NCBI GenBank assembly: GCA_003645915.1 | Contig: QNDG01000057.1 | Coordinates: forward strand, 1-7,389 | Source: Candidatus Zhuqueibacterota bacterium | GTDB lineage: Bacteria > Zhuqueibacterota > QNDG01 | Direction of reading: 5' to 3' | Length of the DNA: 7,389 nt | Part shown: piece after piece, positions 1 to 6,134 of the stretch | Layout: each line of letters begins with the position of its first letter | Numbering within the stretch: the first letter of the stretch is position 1 | The notes under the pieces: model-generated | What the model saw: the letters and a program-made list of their open reading frames with translations, nothing else | Told to the model about the DNA's origin: nothing | Databases searched by the model: none | Translations under genes and position numbers: made by a program

Positions 1-186
1 ACAGCAGGCATTGTGCTGCCTTTGGTACTTATTATTCAGAAATATTTTTTACATTCGGATGTTCCGTATCAGCTTTTGATTCTGAGTATTGTTTTGTGTG
101 TGCTTATTTTTGTGACGCACAGATCCAACATTAAAAGACTGATAAACGGCCAGGAAAATAAATTCGGCAGGAGTGAGAAATCGTAA
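1..186 (+). CDS. plsY: Glycerol-3-phosphate acyltransferase PlsY, C-terminal part (5' end outside window)
   Basis: Frame 1 is open from the first base to a TAA at 184-186 and gives the last 61 residues of a membrane protein. Two hydrophobic stretches are visible (about residues 2-16 and 23-40 of the fragment). They are followed by a basic cytoplasmic tail, THRSNIKRLINGQENKFG, which matches the HR-NI-RL--G-E-K-G ending typical of PlsY. PlsY sits in the inner membrane and transfers an acyl group from acyl-phosphate to sn-glycerol-3-phosphate, giving lysophosphatidic acid, the first step of phospholipid synthesis. The next gene, gpsA, starts two bases after this stop and supplies the glycerol-3-phosphate substrate; plsY-gpsA is a common bacterial gene pair. 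The catalytic N-terminal motifs are outside the window, so the call rests on the tail and the neighbour. Confidence 0.85.
   Translation, partial: TAGIVLPLVLIIQKYFLHSDVPYQLLILSIVLCVLIFVTHRSNIKRLINGQENKFGRSEKS
169..173 (+). promoter_or_regulatory. Ribosome binding site of gpsA inside the plsY coding end
   Basis: AGGAG lies within the last plsY codons, 15 bases before the gpsA ATG at 189. The spacing is longer than ideal. Together with the two-base gap between stop and start, this suggests that gpsA translation is coupled to plsY termination. Confidence 0.5.
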
Positions 187-188
187 GA

Positions 189-1208
189 ATGATTTCCGTA
201 AGAAGTAAAATAGGTATTCTTGGTGCAGGCAGCTGGGGTATGGCACTGGCAGTGCATCTGAATTCTTTAAAGCACAATGTAACGCTTTGGGAATTTGATA
301 AAAGCAGATGCATTAAACTTTCCGAAAAACGGGAAGACAGTGACTTTTTGCCGGGAATAAAAATTCCGGAACGGATTATTATTACATCTGATCTTCAGAA
401 AGCTGTTGAAAACAAGGATTTTATCCTTTTTGTGGTTCCGTCTCATATTGTAAGAGATGTAGCTTCGAAAGTTAATAATTTTAATTTACGCGGAGCCGTA
501 ATCGTAAGCTGCAGCAAGGGTATTGAGAACAATACTCTTATGACATTATCACAGGTTCTTACCGAAACTCTGACTAAGGTTAAACCTGACAAAATTGCAG
601 TACTTTCAGGGCCCAGCCATGCAGAAGAGGTGAGCAGGCGTATACCTACTGCAGTTGTTGCAGCATCAGTTTCGGAAAGCACTTCAAAAAAGGTTCAGAA
701 ACTTTTTATGAACGAAGTTTTTCGTGTTTACACAAGCAGTGATGTTAAGGGAGTTGAACTTGGCGCGTCCCTGAAAAATGTAATTGCAATAGCAGCAGGT
801 ATTTGTGACGGTGTGGGGTTCGGCGACAACACAAAAGCAGCTTTGATTAACAGAGGTATGGTAGAGCTTACAAGGCTTGGAACTGCACTCGGCGCTGATC
901 CAATGACTTTTGCAGGTCTTTCCGGTATGGGTGATTTGATTGTGACATGTATGAGCAAACACAGCAGGAACAGATATTTCGGCGAAGAAATAGGCAAAGG
1001 CCGGACATTGGAGCAGGTTTCATCAGGAATGAAGATGATTGCAGAAGGCGTAAAAACAACAAAATCCATTCATGATCTTTCAATAAAACTTGGTATTGAT
1101 ATGCCCATATCAAGCCAGGTATACAGCGTTTTGTTTGAAGGTAAAGATCCCAAACTTGCAGTAAGGGAGCTTATGACACGAAATCCGAAAAAAGAAAAGT
1201 GGGGATAA
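189..1208 (+). CDS. gpsA: NAD(P)+-dependent glycerol-3-phosphate dehydrogenase GpsA
   Basis: A 339-residue protein, the usual family length. It reduces dihydroxyacetone phosphate to sn-glycerol-3-phosphate in the cytoplasm for phospholipid synthesis. The N-terminal Rossmann fold shows the dinucleotide motif GAGSWG (residues 12-17). Family signatures follow: CSKGIE (108-113), SGPSHAEEV (140-148), [14 protein letters not shown] (195-208) with the expected catalytic Lys196, [10 protein letters not shown] (245-254), and [13 protein letters not shown] (259-271), the segment that usually contacts the phosphate and cofactor. The first ATG puts the Rossmann strand at residue 7, as expected for the family, and no better start is visible. 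It follows plsY after two bases and precedes asnS by 19. No truncation or missing key residue is seen. Confidence 0.97.
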   Translation: MISVRSKIGILGAGSWGMALAVHLNSLKHNVTLWEFDKSRCIKLSEKREDSDFLPGIKIPERIIITSDLQKAVENKDFILFVVPSHIVRDVASKVNNFNLRGAVIVSCSKGIENNTLMTLSQVLTETLTKVKPDKIAVLSGPSHAEEVSRRIPTAVVAASVSESTSKKVQKLFMNEVFRVYTSSDVKGVELGASLKNVIAIAAGICDGVGFGDNTKAALINRGMVELTRLGTALGADPMTFAGLSGMGDLIVTCMSKHSRNRYFGEEIGKGRTLEQVSSGMKMIAEGVKTTKSIHDLSIKLGIDMPISSQVYSVLFEGKDPKLAVRELMTRNPKKEKWG

Positions 1209-1210
1209 AA

Positions 1211-1215
1211 AGGAG
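1211..1215 (+). promoter_or_regulatory. Ribosome binding site of asnS
   Basis: AGGAG lies 12 bases before the asnS ATG. A second purine-rich block, AGAGG at 1218-1222, lies closer and may be the site actually used. It supports the start at 1228. Confidence 0.5.
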
Positions 1216-1227
1216 AAAGAGGCACAA

Positions 1228-2520
1228 ATGGACACCACCTATATTAATGAAGTATCAAAATACTCGGGAAAAGAAGTCAGGATAAGAGGATGGCTTTACA
1301 ACAAAAGGTCAAGCGGGAAATTATGGTTTCTGCTTGTACGGGACGGCACAGGGATTATCCAGTGTGTTGCATCAAAAGCTGATGTGGATGAATCAACATT
1401 TAATGCTTGCGAGGAAATAACTCAGGAATCATCAGTAATTGTTACAGGTAAAATATCAGAAGATAAAAGAGCTCCCGGCGGTTATGAAATGCAGCTTGGA
1501 ACCGTGGAAATTGTTCAGCTTGCAAAAGATTATCCTATAACCCCAAAGGAGCACGGCACTGCATTTCTTATGGATCACAGACATTTGTGGATCCGTTCTT
1601 CAAGACAGGTGGCAATTTTAAAAATAAGGCATGAAATTATAAAATCGTGCAGAGATTTTTTTGACAACAGAGGTTTCACTCTTGTTGATACCCCTGTTTT
1701 TACTCCTGCAGCTTGCGAGGGCACTACAACACTTTTTGAGACCGAATATTTCGGACGAAAGGCTTATCTGACTCAAAGCGGACAGCTTTATAGTGAGGCT
1801 ACTGCGGCTGCAATGGGAAAAGTTTACTGTTTCGGGCCTACATTCCGTGCGGAAAAATCCAAAACAAGAAGGCATCTTACGGAATTCTGGATGGTTGAGC
1901 CTGAAGTGGCATATGCTGATCTTGATGACAACATGAAACTTGCAGAAGAGTTTGTATCATATGTTGTTCAGAGAGTTCTTGAGGAAAAGAAAGAAGAACT
2001 TAAAGTGCTTGAGAGAGATACAGCTCCTCTTGAGAGAGTTATTCCGCCTTTCCCGAGAATATCTTATGATGAAGCTGTTGAGATCTTAAAGAAGAACAAT
2101 GTTGATTTTGAATACGGAGATGATTTCGGAGGCGGTGATGAAACAGTGATCTCCGATAATTTTGACAGGCCTGTTATGGTTCACAGATATCCTGCTGCAA
2201 TTAAGGCATTTTACATGAAATTAGATGAAAAGGATCCTACGAAAGCGCTTGGTGTTGATGTCCTTGCGCCTGAAGGGTACGGCGAAATAATAGGCGGGGG
2301 ACAGCGCGAGGAAAATTATGAGCTGCTTTTATCAAGAATAAAGGAGCATAATCTGCCTGAAGAAGTTTTTGACTGGTATCTGGATCTGAGAAAATACGGA
2401 AGCGTGCCTCATTCGGGGTTCGGAATGGGGATTGAAAGAACCGTAGCGTGGATCTGCAAGCTCCCCCATGTAAGAGAAACCATACCGTTTCCGAGAATGA
2501 TGCACAGACTTACACCGTAA
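1228..2520 (+). CDS. asnS: Asparaginyl-tRNA synthetase (class IIb)
   Basis: A 430-residue class II synthetase that charges tRNA-Asn with asparagine. An N-terminal OB-fold anticodon-binding domain covers about residues 17-98. The class II core follows: motif 1 around 130-157 ending at the invariant proline of VDTP, motif 2 at 204-226 ([20 protein letters not shown], then E), and motif 3 at 394-407 ([14 protein letters not shown]). [10 protein letters not shown] (356-365) and IPFPR (419-423) complete the active site. The WMVEPE end of motif 2 and the absence of the GAD insertion domain favour AsnRS over bacterial AspRS. The length is at the short, compact end of the family. Its presence indicates direct asparaginylation of tRNA-Asn rather than reliance only on transamidation. 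It shares a tight run with gpsA and the SLOG gene. Confidence 0.95.
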   Translation: MDTTYINEVSKYSGKEVRIRGWLYNKRSSGKLWFLLVRDGTGIIQCVASKADVDESTFNACEEITQESSVIVTGKISEDKRAPGGYEMQLGTVEIVQLAKDYPITPKEHGTAFLMDHRHLWIRSSRQVAILKIRHEIIKSCRDFFDNRGFTLVDTPVFTPAACEGTTTLFETEYFGRKAYLTQSGQLYSEATAAAMGKVYCFGPTFRAEKSKTRRHLTEFWMVEPEVAYADLDDNMKLAEEFVSYVVQRVLEEKKEELKVLERDTAPLERVIPPFPRISYDEAVEILKKNNVDFEYGDDFGGGDETVISDNFDRPVMVHRYPAAIKAFYMKLDEKDPTKALGVDVLAPEGYGEIIGGGQREENYELLLSRIKEHNLPEEVFDWYLDLRKYGSVPHSGFGMGIERTVAWICKLPHVRETIPFPRMMHRLTP

Positions 2521-2524
2521 AAAC

Positions 2525-2528
2525 GGAG
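2525..2528 (+). promoter_or_regulatory. Ribosome binding site that decides the TTG start of the SLOG gene
   Basis: GGAG lies 10 bases before the TTG at 2539. There is no ATG upstream of the first conserved strand (VGVIGG). In-frame GTG codons at 2560 and 2566 lack a comparable site and would cut into that strand, so TTG is preferred. Confidence 0.55.
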
Positions 2529-2538
2529 TGAATACAGA

Positions 2539-3009
2539 TTGCAGGGAATCCGTAAAAAAGTGCAGGTGGGAGTAATCGGCGGTAATTTTGGATCGGAAGA
2601 GGTTCTTAAACAAGCCGAAATCGTTGGCAGAGAGATTGCAAAAAGAGGCGCTGTGCTTGTATGCGGAGGTATGGGCGGAGTAATGAAAGCTGCATGCAGA
2701 GGAGCAAAATCAGAAGGAGGCATCACAATCGGCATAATTCCCACGGGGAATAAGAATGACGCAAACAAATATGTTGATTATGTGATTGCAACTGACATGG
2801 GAATGGCAAGAAACGCAATTATAATTAATTCCGTTTCCGGAGTTATTGCAGTAGGCGGGGAATACGGTACTCTTTCCGAGATAGGCTTTGCTCTGCAAAA
2901 GAGAATTCCTGTTGTTTCTTTAAGCAGCTGGACTGTAACCAGTGACATAATTAAGGCTGATAATGCAGATAATGCTGTTTCAGTTTTGTTTGTTAAAATC
3001 GGAGAGTAA
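2539..3009 (+). CDS. TIGR00725-family SLOG/LOG-like nucleotide-binding protein
   Basis: A 156-residue cytoplasmic protein with a Rossmann-like fold of the SLOG superfamily, which includes lysine decarboxylase-like/LOG proteins and the DprA core. Visible motifs are GVIGG (11-15), CGGMGGVMKAACRGAK (42-57), GIIPTG (65-70), ARNAIIINS (90-98) and GGEYGTLSE (106-114). The last matches the GG-GT--E signature that in LOG enzymes contacts the phosphoribosyl group. The pattern fits the TIGR00725 family, whose substrate is not established to my knowledge. Relatives release nucleobases from nucleoside 5'-monophosphates (cytokinin-activating LOG) or bind nucleotides as sensors. The gene starts with TTG, 18 bases after asnS, and ends 8 bases before acyP. 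A nucleotide-cleaning role beside apt is conceivable but is only inferred from position. Confidence 0.88.
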   Translation: MQGIRKKVQVGVIGGNFGSEEVLKQAEIVGREIAKRGAVLVCGGMGGVMKAACRGAKSEGGITIGIIPTGNKNDANKYVDYVIATDMGMARNAIIINSVSGVIAVGGEYGTLSEIGFALQKRIPVVSLSSWTVTSDIIKADNADNAVSVLFVKIGE

Positions 3010-3017
3010 AAAAGTGT

Positions 3018-3296
3018 ATGGCTGATATTCGTGCACACATAGTAGTATCCGGCCGTGTACAGGGAGTTGGGTTCAGATATTTTGTAAGGAGCACTGCAAA
3101 AAATCTCGGATTAAAAGGATGGGTAAAAAACAAAGTAAACGGAGATGTTGAGATTGTTGCTGAAGGCATAGAGGGAATGATTAATGAACTTATCAAAATG
3201 CTTCCTGTGGGTAATACAATGGCCAGAGTGACAGACATTCATGTTACAAAAGAAAAGTGTAAATATGAATTTGAAGATTTTTCCATAACTTTTTGA
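3018..3296 (+). CDS. acyP: Acylphosphatase
   Basis: A 92-residue protein, the normal size for the acylphosphatase alpha/beta sandwich. It hydrolyses the carboxyl-phosphate bond of acyl-phosphates. The phosphate-binding loop GRVQGVGFRYF (12-22) contains the catalytic Arg20, and GWVKNKVNGDVEIVAEG (34-50) contains the catalytic Asn38. Both hallmark residues are intact, so the enzyme should be active. The first ATG is used; a GGAG at 3001-3004, inside the end of the upstream gene, is the likely ribosome site. It lies 8 bases after the SLOG gene and 15 before apt. The physiological substrate is unknown. Acyl-phosphate is also the PlsY substrate in this run of genes, so a metabolic link is possible but inferred. 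Confidence 0.95.
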   Translation: MADIRAHIVVSGRVQGVGFRYFVRSTAKNLGLKGWVKNKVNGDVEIVAEGIEGMINELIKMLPVGNTMARVTDIHVTKEKCKYEFEDFSITF

Positions 3297-3299
3297 AAT

Positions 3300-3305
3300 T
3301 AAAGG
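3300..3305 (+). promoter_or_regulatory. Ribosome binding site of apt
   Basis: AAAGGA just after the acyP stop, six bases before the ATG at 3312. It supports that start. Confidence 0.5.
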
Positions 3306-3311
3306 ACAGAT

Positions 3312-3833
3312 ATGAATAGTTTAGATGAACTGATCCGCGACATTCCCGATTTTCCCAAAAAAGGAATCGTATTTAAGGATATAACAACTTTGCTGGGAGA
3401 TGTAAAAGGTTTTAAACTGGCAATTGAAAAAATGTGTGAACCTTTCAGGTCTATGCATATAGATGCAATTATTGGTATTGAATCACGGGGTTTTATTTTT
3501 GGCAGTCCTATGGCGCTTATATTAGGCACAAAATTTGTACCGATAAGAAAAAAAGGTAAACTTCCGGGAAAGACTTTGAGTAAAACCTATGATCTGGAGT
3601 ATGGTTCAAATACAATTGAGATACACATAGATGCGATAGAAAGCGGAGAAAACGTTCTTATAGTTGATGATCTTCTTGCAACAGGCGGAACTGTACGTGC
3701 TGCTGCGGATCTTGTTCAAAGTATGGGAGGAAAATTAGTCGGAGCTGCATTCCTGATAGAGTTGTTGTTCCTTAACGGAAGAGAAAAACTCAGCAATATT
3801 CCTGTGTACAGTATAATCAAATATGAGAGCTGA
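3312..3833 (+). CDS. apt: Adenine phosphoribosyltransferase
   Basis: A 173-residue type I phosphoribosyltransferase, the usual Apt length. It converts adenine and PRPP to AMP and pyrophosphate in the cytoplasm (purine salvage). The N-terminus DIPDFPKKGIVFKDIT (10-25) is the characteristic Apt adenine-binding start. GIESRGFIFG (55-64), the flexible-loop segment RKKGKLPGKT (79-88) and LEYG (95-98) follow. The PRPP-binding motif VLIVDDLLATGGT (115-127) is complete. The C-terminal FLNGREKL (153-160) also fits the family. It is the last gene of the housekeeping run: 78 bases separate it from the tRNA gene, and no convincing hairpin terminator is visible there. Confidence 0.97.
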   Translation: MNSLDELIRDIPDFPKKGIVFKDITTLLGDVKGFKLAIEKMCEPFRSMHIDAIIGIESRGFIFGSPMALILGTKFVPIRKKGKLPGKTLSKTYDLEYGSNTIEIHIDAIESGENVLIVDDLLATGGTVRAAADLVQSMGGKLVGAAFLIELLFLNGREKLSNIPVYSIIKYES

Positions 3834-3854
3834 GAATATTTAAAAAGAAAAATC

Positions 3855-3883
3855 TTGACTTTTTCGTAAAGAAAGAATAACTT
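3855..3883 (+). promoter_or_regulatory. Putative sigma70-type promoter for the tRNA-Gly gene
   Basis: TTGACT (3855-3860) matches the -35 consensus at five of six positions. A 17-base spacer leads to TAACTT (3878-3883), a weak -10 element. Transcription would start near 3890, about 20 bases before the tRNA. It could also drive the exported-protein genes downstream, because no separate promoter is evident between the tRNA and 4024. The call rests on sequence pattern only. Confidence 0.45.
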
Positions 3884-3911
3884 TTAAGTAAATTGTTTTG
3901 ACTATGGATAG

Positions 3912-3984
3912 GCGAATGTAGCTCAGTTGGTAGAGCGCCAGCTTCCCAAGCTGGATGTCGCGGGTTCGAATCCCGTCATTCGCT
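3912..3984 (+). tRNA. tRNA-Gly, anticodon CCC
   Basis: A complete 73-base cloverleaf. The acceptor stem pairs GCGAATG (3912-3918) with CATTCGC (3977-3983). The D-arm is GCTC-AGTTGGTA-GAGC. The anticodon stem CCAGC/GCTGG closes a seven-base loop, TTCCCAA, placing anticodon CCC at 3945-3947, which reads GGG glycine codons. The variable loop has five bases, and the T-arm is GCGGG-TTCGAAT-CCCGT with one G-U pair. The discriminator base is T (U73), as usual for bacterial tRNA-Gly. The 3' CCA is not encoded: the next bases are CAT, so a CCA-adding enzyme is needed. It stands alone, not in a tRNA cluster. Confidence 0.97.
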
Positions 3985-3986
3985 CA

Positions 3987-3994
3987 TTTTTTTT
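3987..3994 (+). terminator. T-run immediately after the tRNA, possible weak terminator
   Basis: Eight consecutive T residues begin three bases after the tRNA 3' end. No separate GC-rich hairpin precedes them; only the tRNA acceptor/T-arm fold could act as the stem. It may give partial termination or simply be a processing boundary. The exported-protein genes begin 30 bases later. Confidence 0.25.
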
Positions 3995-4009
3995 GCAACT
4001 AACAAATAA

Positions 4010-4019
4010 CCAGGGAGGT
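4010..4019 (+). promoter_or_regulatory. Strong Shine-Dalgarno block CCAGGGAGGT, copy 1
   Basis: The GGGAGG core ends five bases before the ATG at 4024, near-ideal complementarity to the 16S 3' end. The same ten bases occur before the next gene at 4953-4962, suggesting matched, high translation of both proteins or shared ancestry of the gene starts. Confidence 0.75.
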
Positions 4020-4023
4020 TATT

Positions 4024-4932
4024 ATGAATATCAAGAAAAGTATGGCATTAATTTTTGTAATGCTGCTGTTTGTATCTGTTTTGTCTGCTCAGGATTACGT
4101 CCAGAGTGTAGGCGCTGCAGGTAATGTTGACTGGACAAAACAAGTAATAAGGTGTACCGGTATAGGCGCACCGAATCCAAATGATCCTGTTACTGCACAG
4201 AGGGCAGGAGCATTAAGAGCAGCCAAGCTGGATGCTTTAAGAAATATTCTTGAAACAGTTCAGGGCATTTCATTGACTTCCGAAACAGAAGTCAGAAACG
4301 CAATGATTGCAGATGACAATATAAGAACCAGAATACAGGGTGCAATACGCGGTTTCAGAGTTGTTGACACAAGGTACATGTCAACAGGAGATGTTGAAGT
4401 GGATGTAGAAGTGCCAATTACAGGTGTTCTTTCAGATGCACTGCTTCCAAGAGAATTCGGCGGAGGGGTATTAATGACAGGCGGTCAGCTTTTATGTCCT
4501 GTATGTGGGCAGCCGTGGCCTGCAGGAAAACCTGTTCCTGCAGGAGTAAAACTTATCCGTGCAGGTGACAGTTCACAGGACAATACTTCAGCTGTTTACA
4601 CAGGCCTTATTATTGATGCAAGAGAGCTGGACGTAAGACCTGCAATGGCGCCAAAGGTAATTGATCCTCAGGGTGATGAAATATACGGGTCAAAATTTGT
4701 AAGCAGAGATTATGCTGTTGATATCGGAATGGTCGGATATGAGAAGAGTATTGAAAGTGCAGTAAAGAATGAACGTGTGGCAGATAATCCTCTTGTTGTA
4801 AAAGCTATTGATGTCAAAGGCCCTAATAAGACAGACCTGGTTATCAGTGAAGCAGATGCCAGAAAAATTCATAATGCTGCAAGTAATATGAATTTTCTTC
4901 AGAGATGTAAAGTGATGTTTATTCTTAAGTAA
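4024..4932 (+). CDS. Exported LPP20/FlgT-N-like protein with a CPVC motif
   Basis: A 302-residue protein with a Sec signal peptide: KK at residues 4-5, a hydrophobic core to about 20, and likely cleavage after Ala22 (LSA/QD). There is no lipobox cysteine. Residues 43-135 resemble the LPP20/FlgT N-terminal domain: TGIG, an alanine-rich helix (RAGALRAAKLDALRNI), SETEVRN, DDNI, then alternating VEVDVEVPI. A CPVCGQPWP segment (158-166) carries the only closely spaced cysteine pair; C44 and C295 are the other mature cysteines. The C-terminal part contains TGLIIDARELDVRPAMAPKV (193-212) and VGYEKSIESAVKN (237-249). I associate this block with uncharacterised envelope proteins of other diderms, from memory. 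The related domain recurs in the gene at 6135. The protein is probably periplasmic; its function is unknown. Confidence 0.85.
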   Translation: MNIKKSMALIFVMLLFVSVLSAQDYVQSVGAAGNVDWTKQVIRCTGIGAPNPNDPVTAQRAGALRAAKLDALRNILETVQGISLTSETEVRNAMIADDNIRTRIQGAIRGFRVVDTRYMSTGDVEVDVEVPITGVLSDALLPREFGGGVLMTGGQLLCPVCGQPWPAGKPVPAGVKLIRAGDSSQDNTSAVYTGLIIDARELDVRPAMAPKVIDPQGDEIYGSKFVSRDYAVDIGMVGYEKSIESAVKNERVADNPLVVKAIDVKGPNKTDLVISEADARKIHNAASNMNFLQRCKVMFILK

Positions 4933-4952
4933 TCGGCGTTTAATTAAAATGG

Positions 4953-4962
4953 CCAGGGAGGT
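4953..4962 (+). promoter_or_regulatory. Strong Shine-Dalgarno block CCAGGGAGGT, copy 2
   Basis: Identical to the block at 4010-4019. The GGGAGG core ends six bases before the ATG at 4968. It fixes the start of the TPR-SLH lipoprotein, 35 bases after the previous stop. Confidence 0.75.
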
Positions 4963-4967
4963 CAATT

Positions 4968-6119
4968 ATGAAAAACTACATTAAATATTCCGCAGTAGTA
5001 ATTATTGCGTTGATTTTTATACTGTCAGGATGCGGTCCCAAACCTATACCTCAGCAGTCAATTCTTGACACACCTCAGAATCATTATAAACAAGGTCTGC
5101 GGGAGCTTGACAGAGGAGACATAGATAATGCAAAGATGGAATTTGACAGAGCAATTAAGCTTTCACCCTCATATGCAGGCGGATATGTGGGGCTTGCGCT
5201 TGTGCACAGCTGTAAAAATGAATTCGACCTTGCATTTAAGATGATTGATAAGGCTATAGGCAAGGATAAAGATTTTGTTGATGCATATATTGCAGAAGGA
5301 AGAATAATTACTCAACAAAAAAAGGACAAGGACTGGATTAAAAAAGCGGAAAAGAGTTTTAAGAAAGCTTTAAAGATCAGTCCTGATTCGTATAAAGCAA
5401 TGTTTTATCTTGGTGTTGCTTATAAAGAAGCATTTTTATTTGATAAGGCTGCAGATACTTTCAGGAAGGTAATTGCCTCAAAAGGCGATTATTCCAAAGC
5501 TGCTGATAAAGAGTGGGAACTTGTACAGAAAATCCAGAGAGCAGAGCCGGGAACCGAACTTGGTAAAAAAATAGCTCTGATACCTGAAATTGACAGATCT
5601 GATCTGGCGGTTCTGCTAATTGAGGAACTTAAGATACTTACAATACTTGAAAAAAAGCGCCCTAAGACCTATGATACAAGCTTCAGAGCTCCTGAAGATA
5701 AACTTGAGATGAAAAAAAGAGAAGCAGAACAGGCAAAAATTACTGATATTCAGAATCATTGGGCAAAAACCTGGATAAAACAGGTTGCTGATAACGGAAT
5801 TATGGAAAAATTCCCTGATAACACATTCCGTCCCGATGAAAAGATAACAAGATCCAATTTTGCCATGGTTCTTCAGAACCTCCTGATTCTTGTAACAGGC
5901 GATAAATCTCTTTCTACAAAATATATCGGCTCTCCTGCAAGGTTTCCGGATGTAAATCCGAGCCACTATTCTTATAATGCCATATGTCTTGCTGTTGACA
6001 GAGGGTTTATGTCAACAAAGGATTTAAACGGAGAGTTTGGATTTAAAGATCATGTTTCAGGTGCTGATGCACTTTTAATGATCAGAAAATTCCAGAATGC
6101 ATTAAGATTAACATTTTAA
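4968..6119 (+). CDS. TPR lipoprotein with C-terminal S-layer homology (SLH) repeats
   Basis: A 383-residue exported lipoprotein. The signal peptide ends in a perfect lipobox, LSGC (19-22), so Cys22 should be lipidated. Gly23 at +2 gives no inner-membrane retention signal by the E. coli rule. Residues about 36-176 form four tetratricopeptide-like repeats (for example YKQGLRELDRGDIDNAKMEF and MFYLGVAYKEAFLFDKAADT), a protein-protein interaction scaffold. A charged linker with lysine/glutamate-rich helix (about 228-256) follows. Residues 259-303 are a clear SLH repeat (DIQNHWAKTWIKQVADNGIM, then FPDNTFRPDEKITRSNFA). Residues 326-375 are a second, more divergent one (FPDVNPSHYSYNAI, then LAVDRGFM). 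SLH repeats normally bind cell-wall polymers. The gene lies between two related exported proteins, 35 bases after one and 15 before the other. I infer an envelope tether and scaffold. Confidence 0.9.
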   Translation: MKNYIKYSAVVIIALIFILSGCGPKPIPQQSILDTPQNHYKQGLRELDRGDIDNAKMEFDRAIKLSPSYAGGYVGLALVHSCKNEFDLAFKMIDKAIGKDKDFVDAYIAEGRIITQQKKDKDWIKKAEKSFKKALKISPDSYKAMFYLGVAYKEAFLFDKAADTFRKVIASKGDYSKAADKEWELVQKIQRAEPGTELGKKIALIPEIDRSDLAVLLIEELKILTILEKKRPKTYDTSFRAPEDKLEMKKREAEQAKITDIQNHWAKTWIKQVADNGIMEKFPDNTFRPDEKITRSNFAMVLQNLLILVTGDKSLSTKYIGSPARFPDVNPSHYSYNAICLAVDRGFMSTKDLNGEFGFKDHVSGADALLMIRKFQNALRLTF

Positions 6120-6122
6120 AAC

Positions 6123-6130
6123 GGAGGTGG
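6123..6130 (+). promoter_or_regulatory. Shine-Dalgarno site of the FlgT-like gene
   Basis: GGAGGTGG; the GGAGG core ends seven bases before the ATG at 6135. It supports this start and a strong translation rate, like the two genes before it. Confidence 0.7.
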
Positions 6131-6134
6131 CCCC

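Noticed and set aside
241..256. Sigma54-like TGGCAC-N5-GTGCA with correct GG-GC spacing, which also contains a perfect GCACTG-G-CAGTGC inverted repeat
   Set aside because: It encodes the conserved Rossmann helix of GpsA just after the GAGSWG motif, and no gene start follows. Most likely chance.
728..1069. A 113-codon open frame on the - strand
   Set aside because: It is antisense to conserved gpsA motifs, and its composition looks like a mirror of the coding strand.
1228..2520. Possible AspRS (discriminating or non-discriminating) instead of AsnRS
   Set aside because: Motif 2 ends in the AsnRS-type WMVEPE, there is no bacterial AspRS insertion domain, and the IPFPR end fits AsnRS.
2409..2768. 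A 119-codon open frame on the - strand
   Set aside because: It is antisense to the end of asnS and the SLOG gene, both with clear family motifs. The translation is proline/isoleucine-rich with no recognisable motif.
3842..3864. AAAAAG/CTTTTT inverted repeat after apt as a terminator
   Set aside because: The stem is entirely A-T apart from one G-C pair and overlaps the proposed -35 element. It is too weak to call.
3898..3926. Second TTGACT as an alternative -35 box
   Set aside because: A -10 at normal spacing would fall inside the tRNA (GCTCAG), which has no resemblance to the consensus.
3927..4124. A 65-codon open frame on the + strand across the tRNA and the start of the exported gene
   Set aside because: It begins inside the tRNA-Gly gene, has no ribosome site, and overlaps the well-supported gene at 4024 in another frame.
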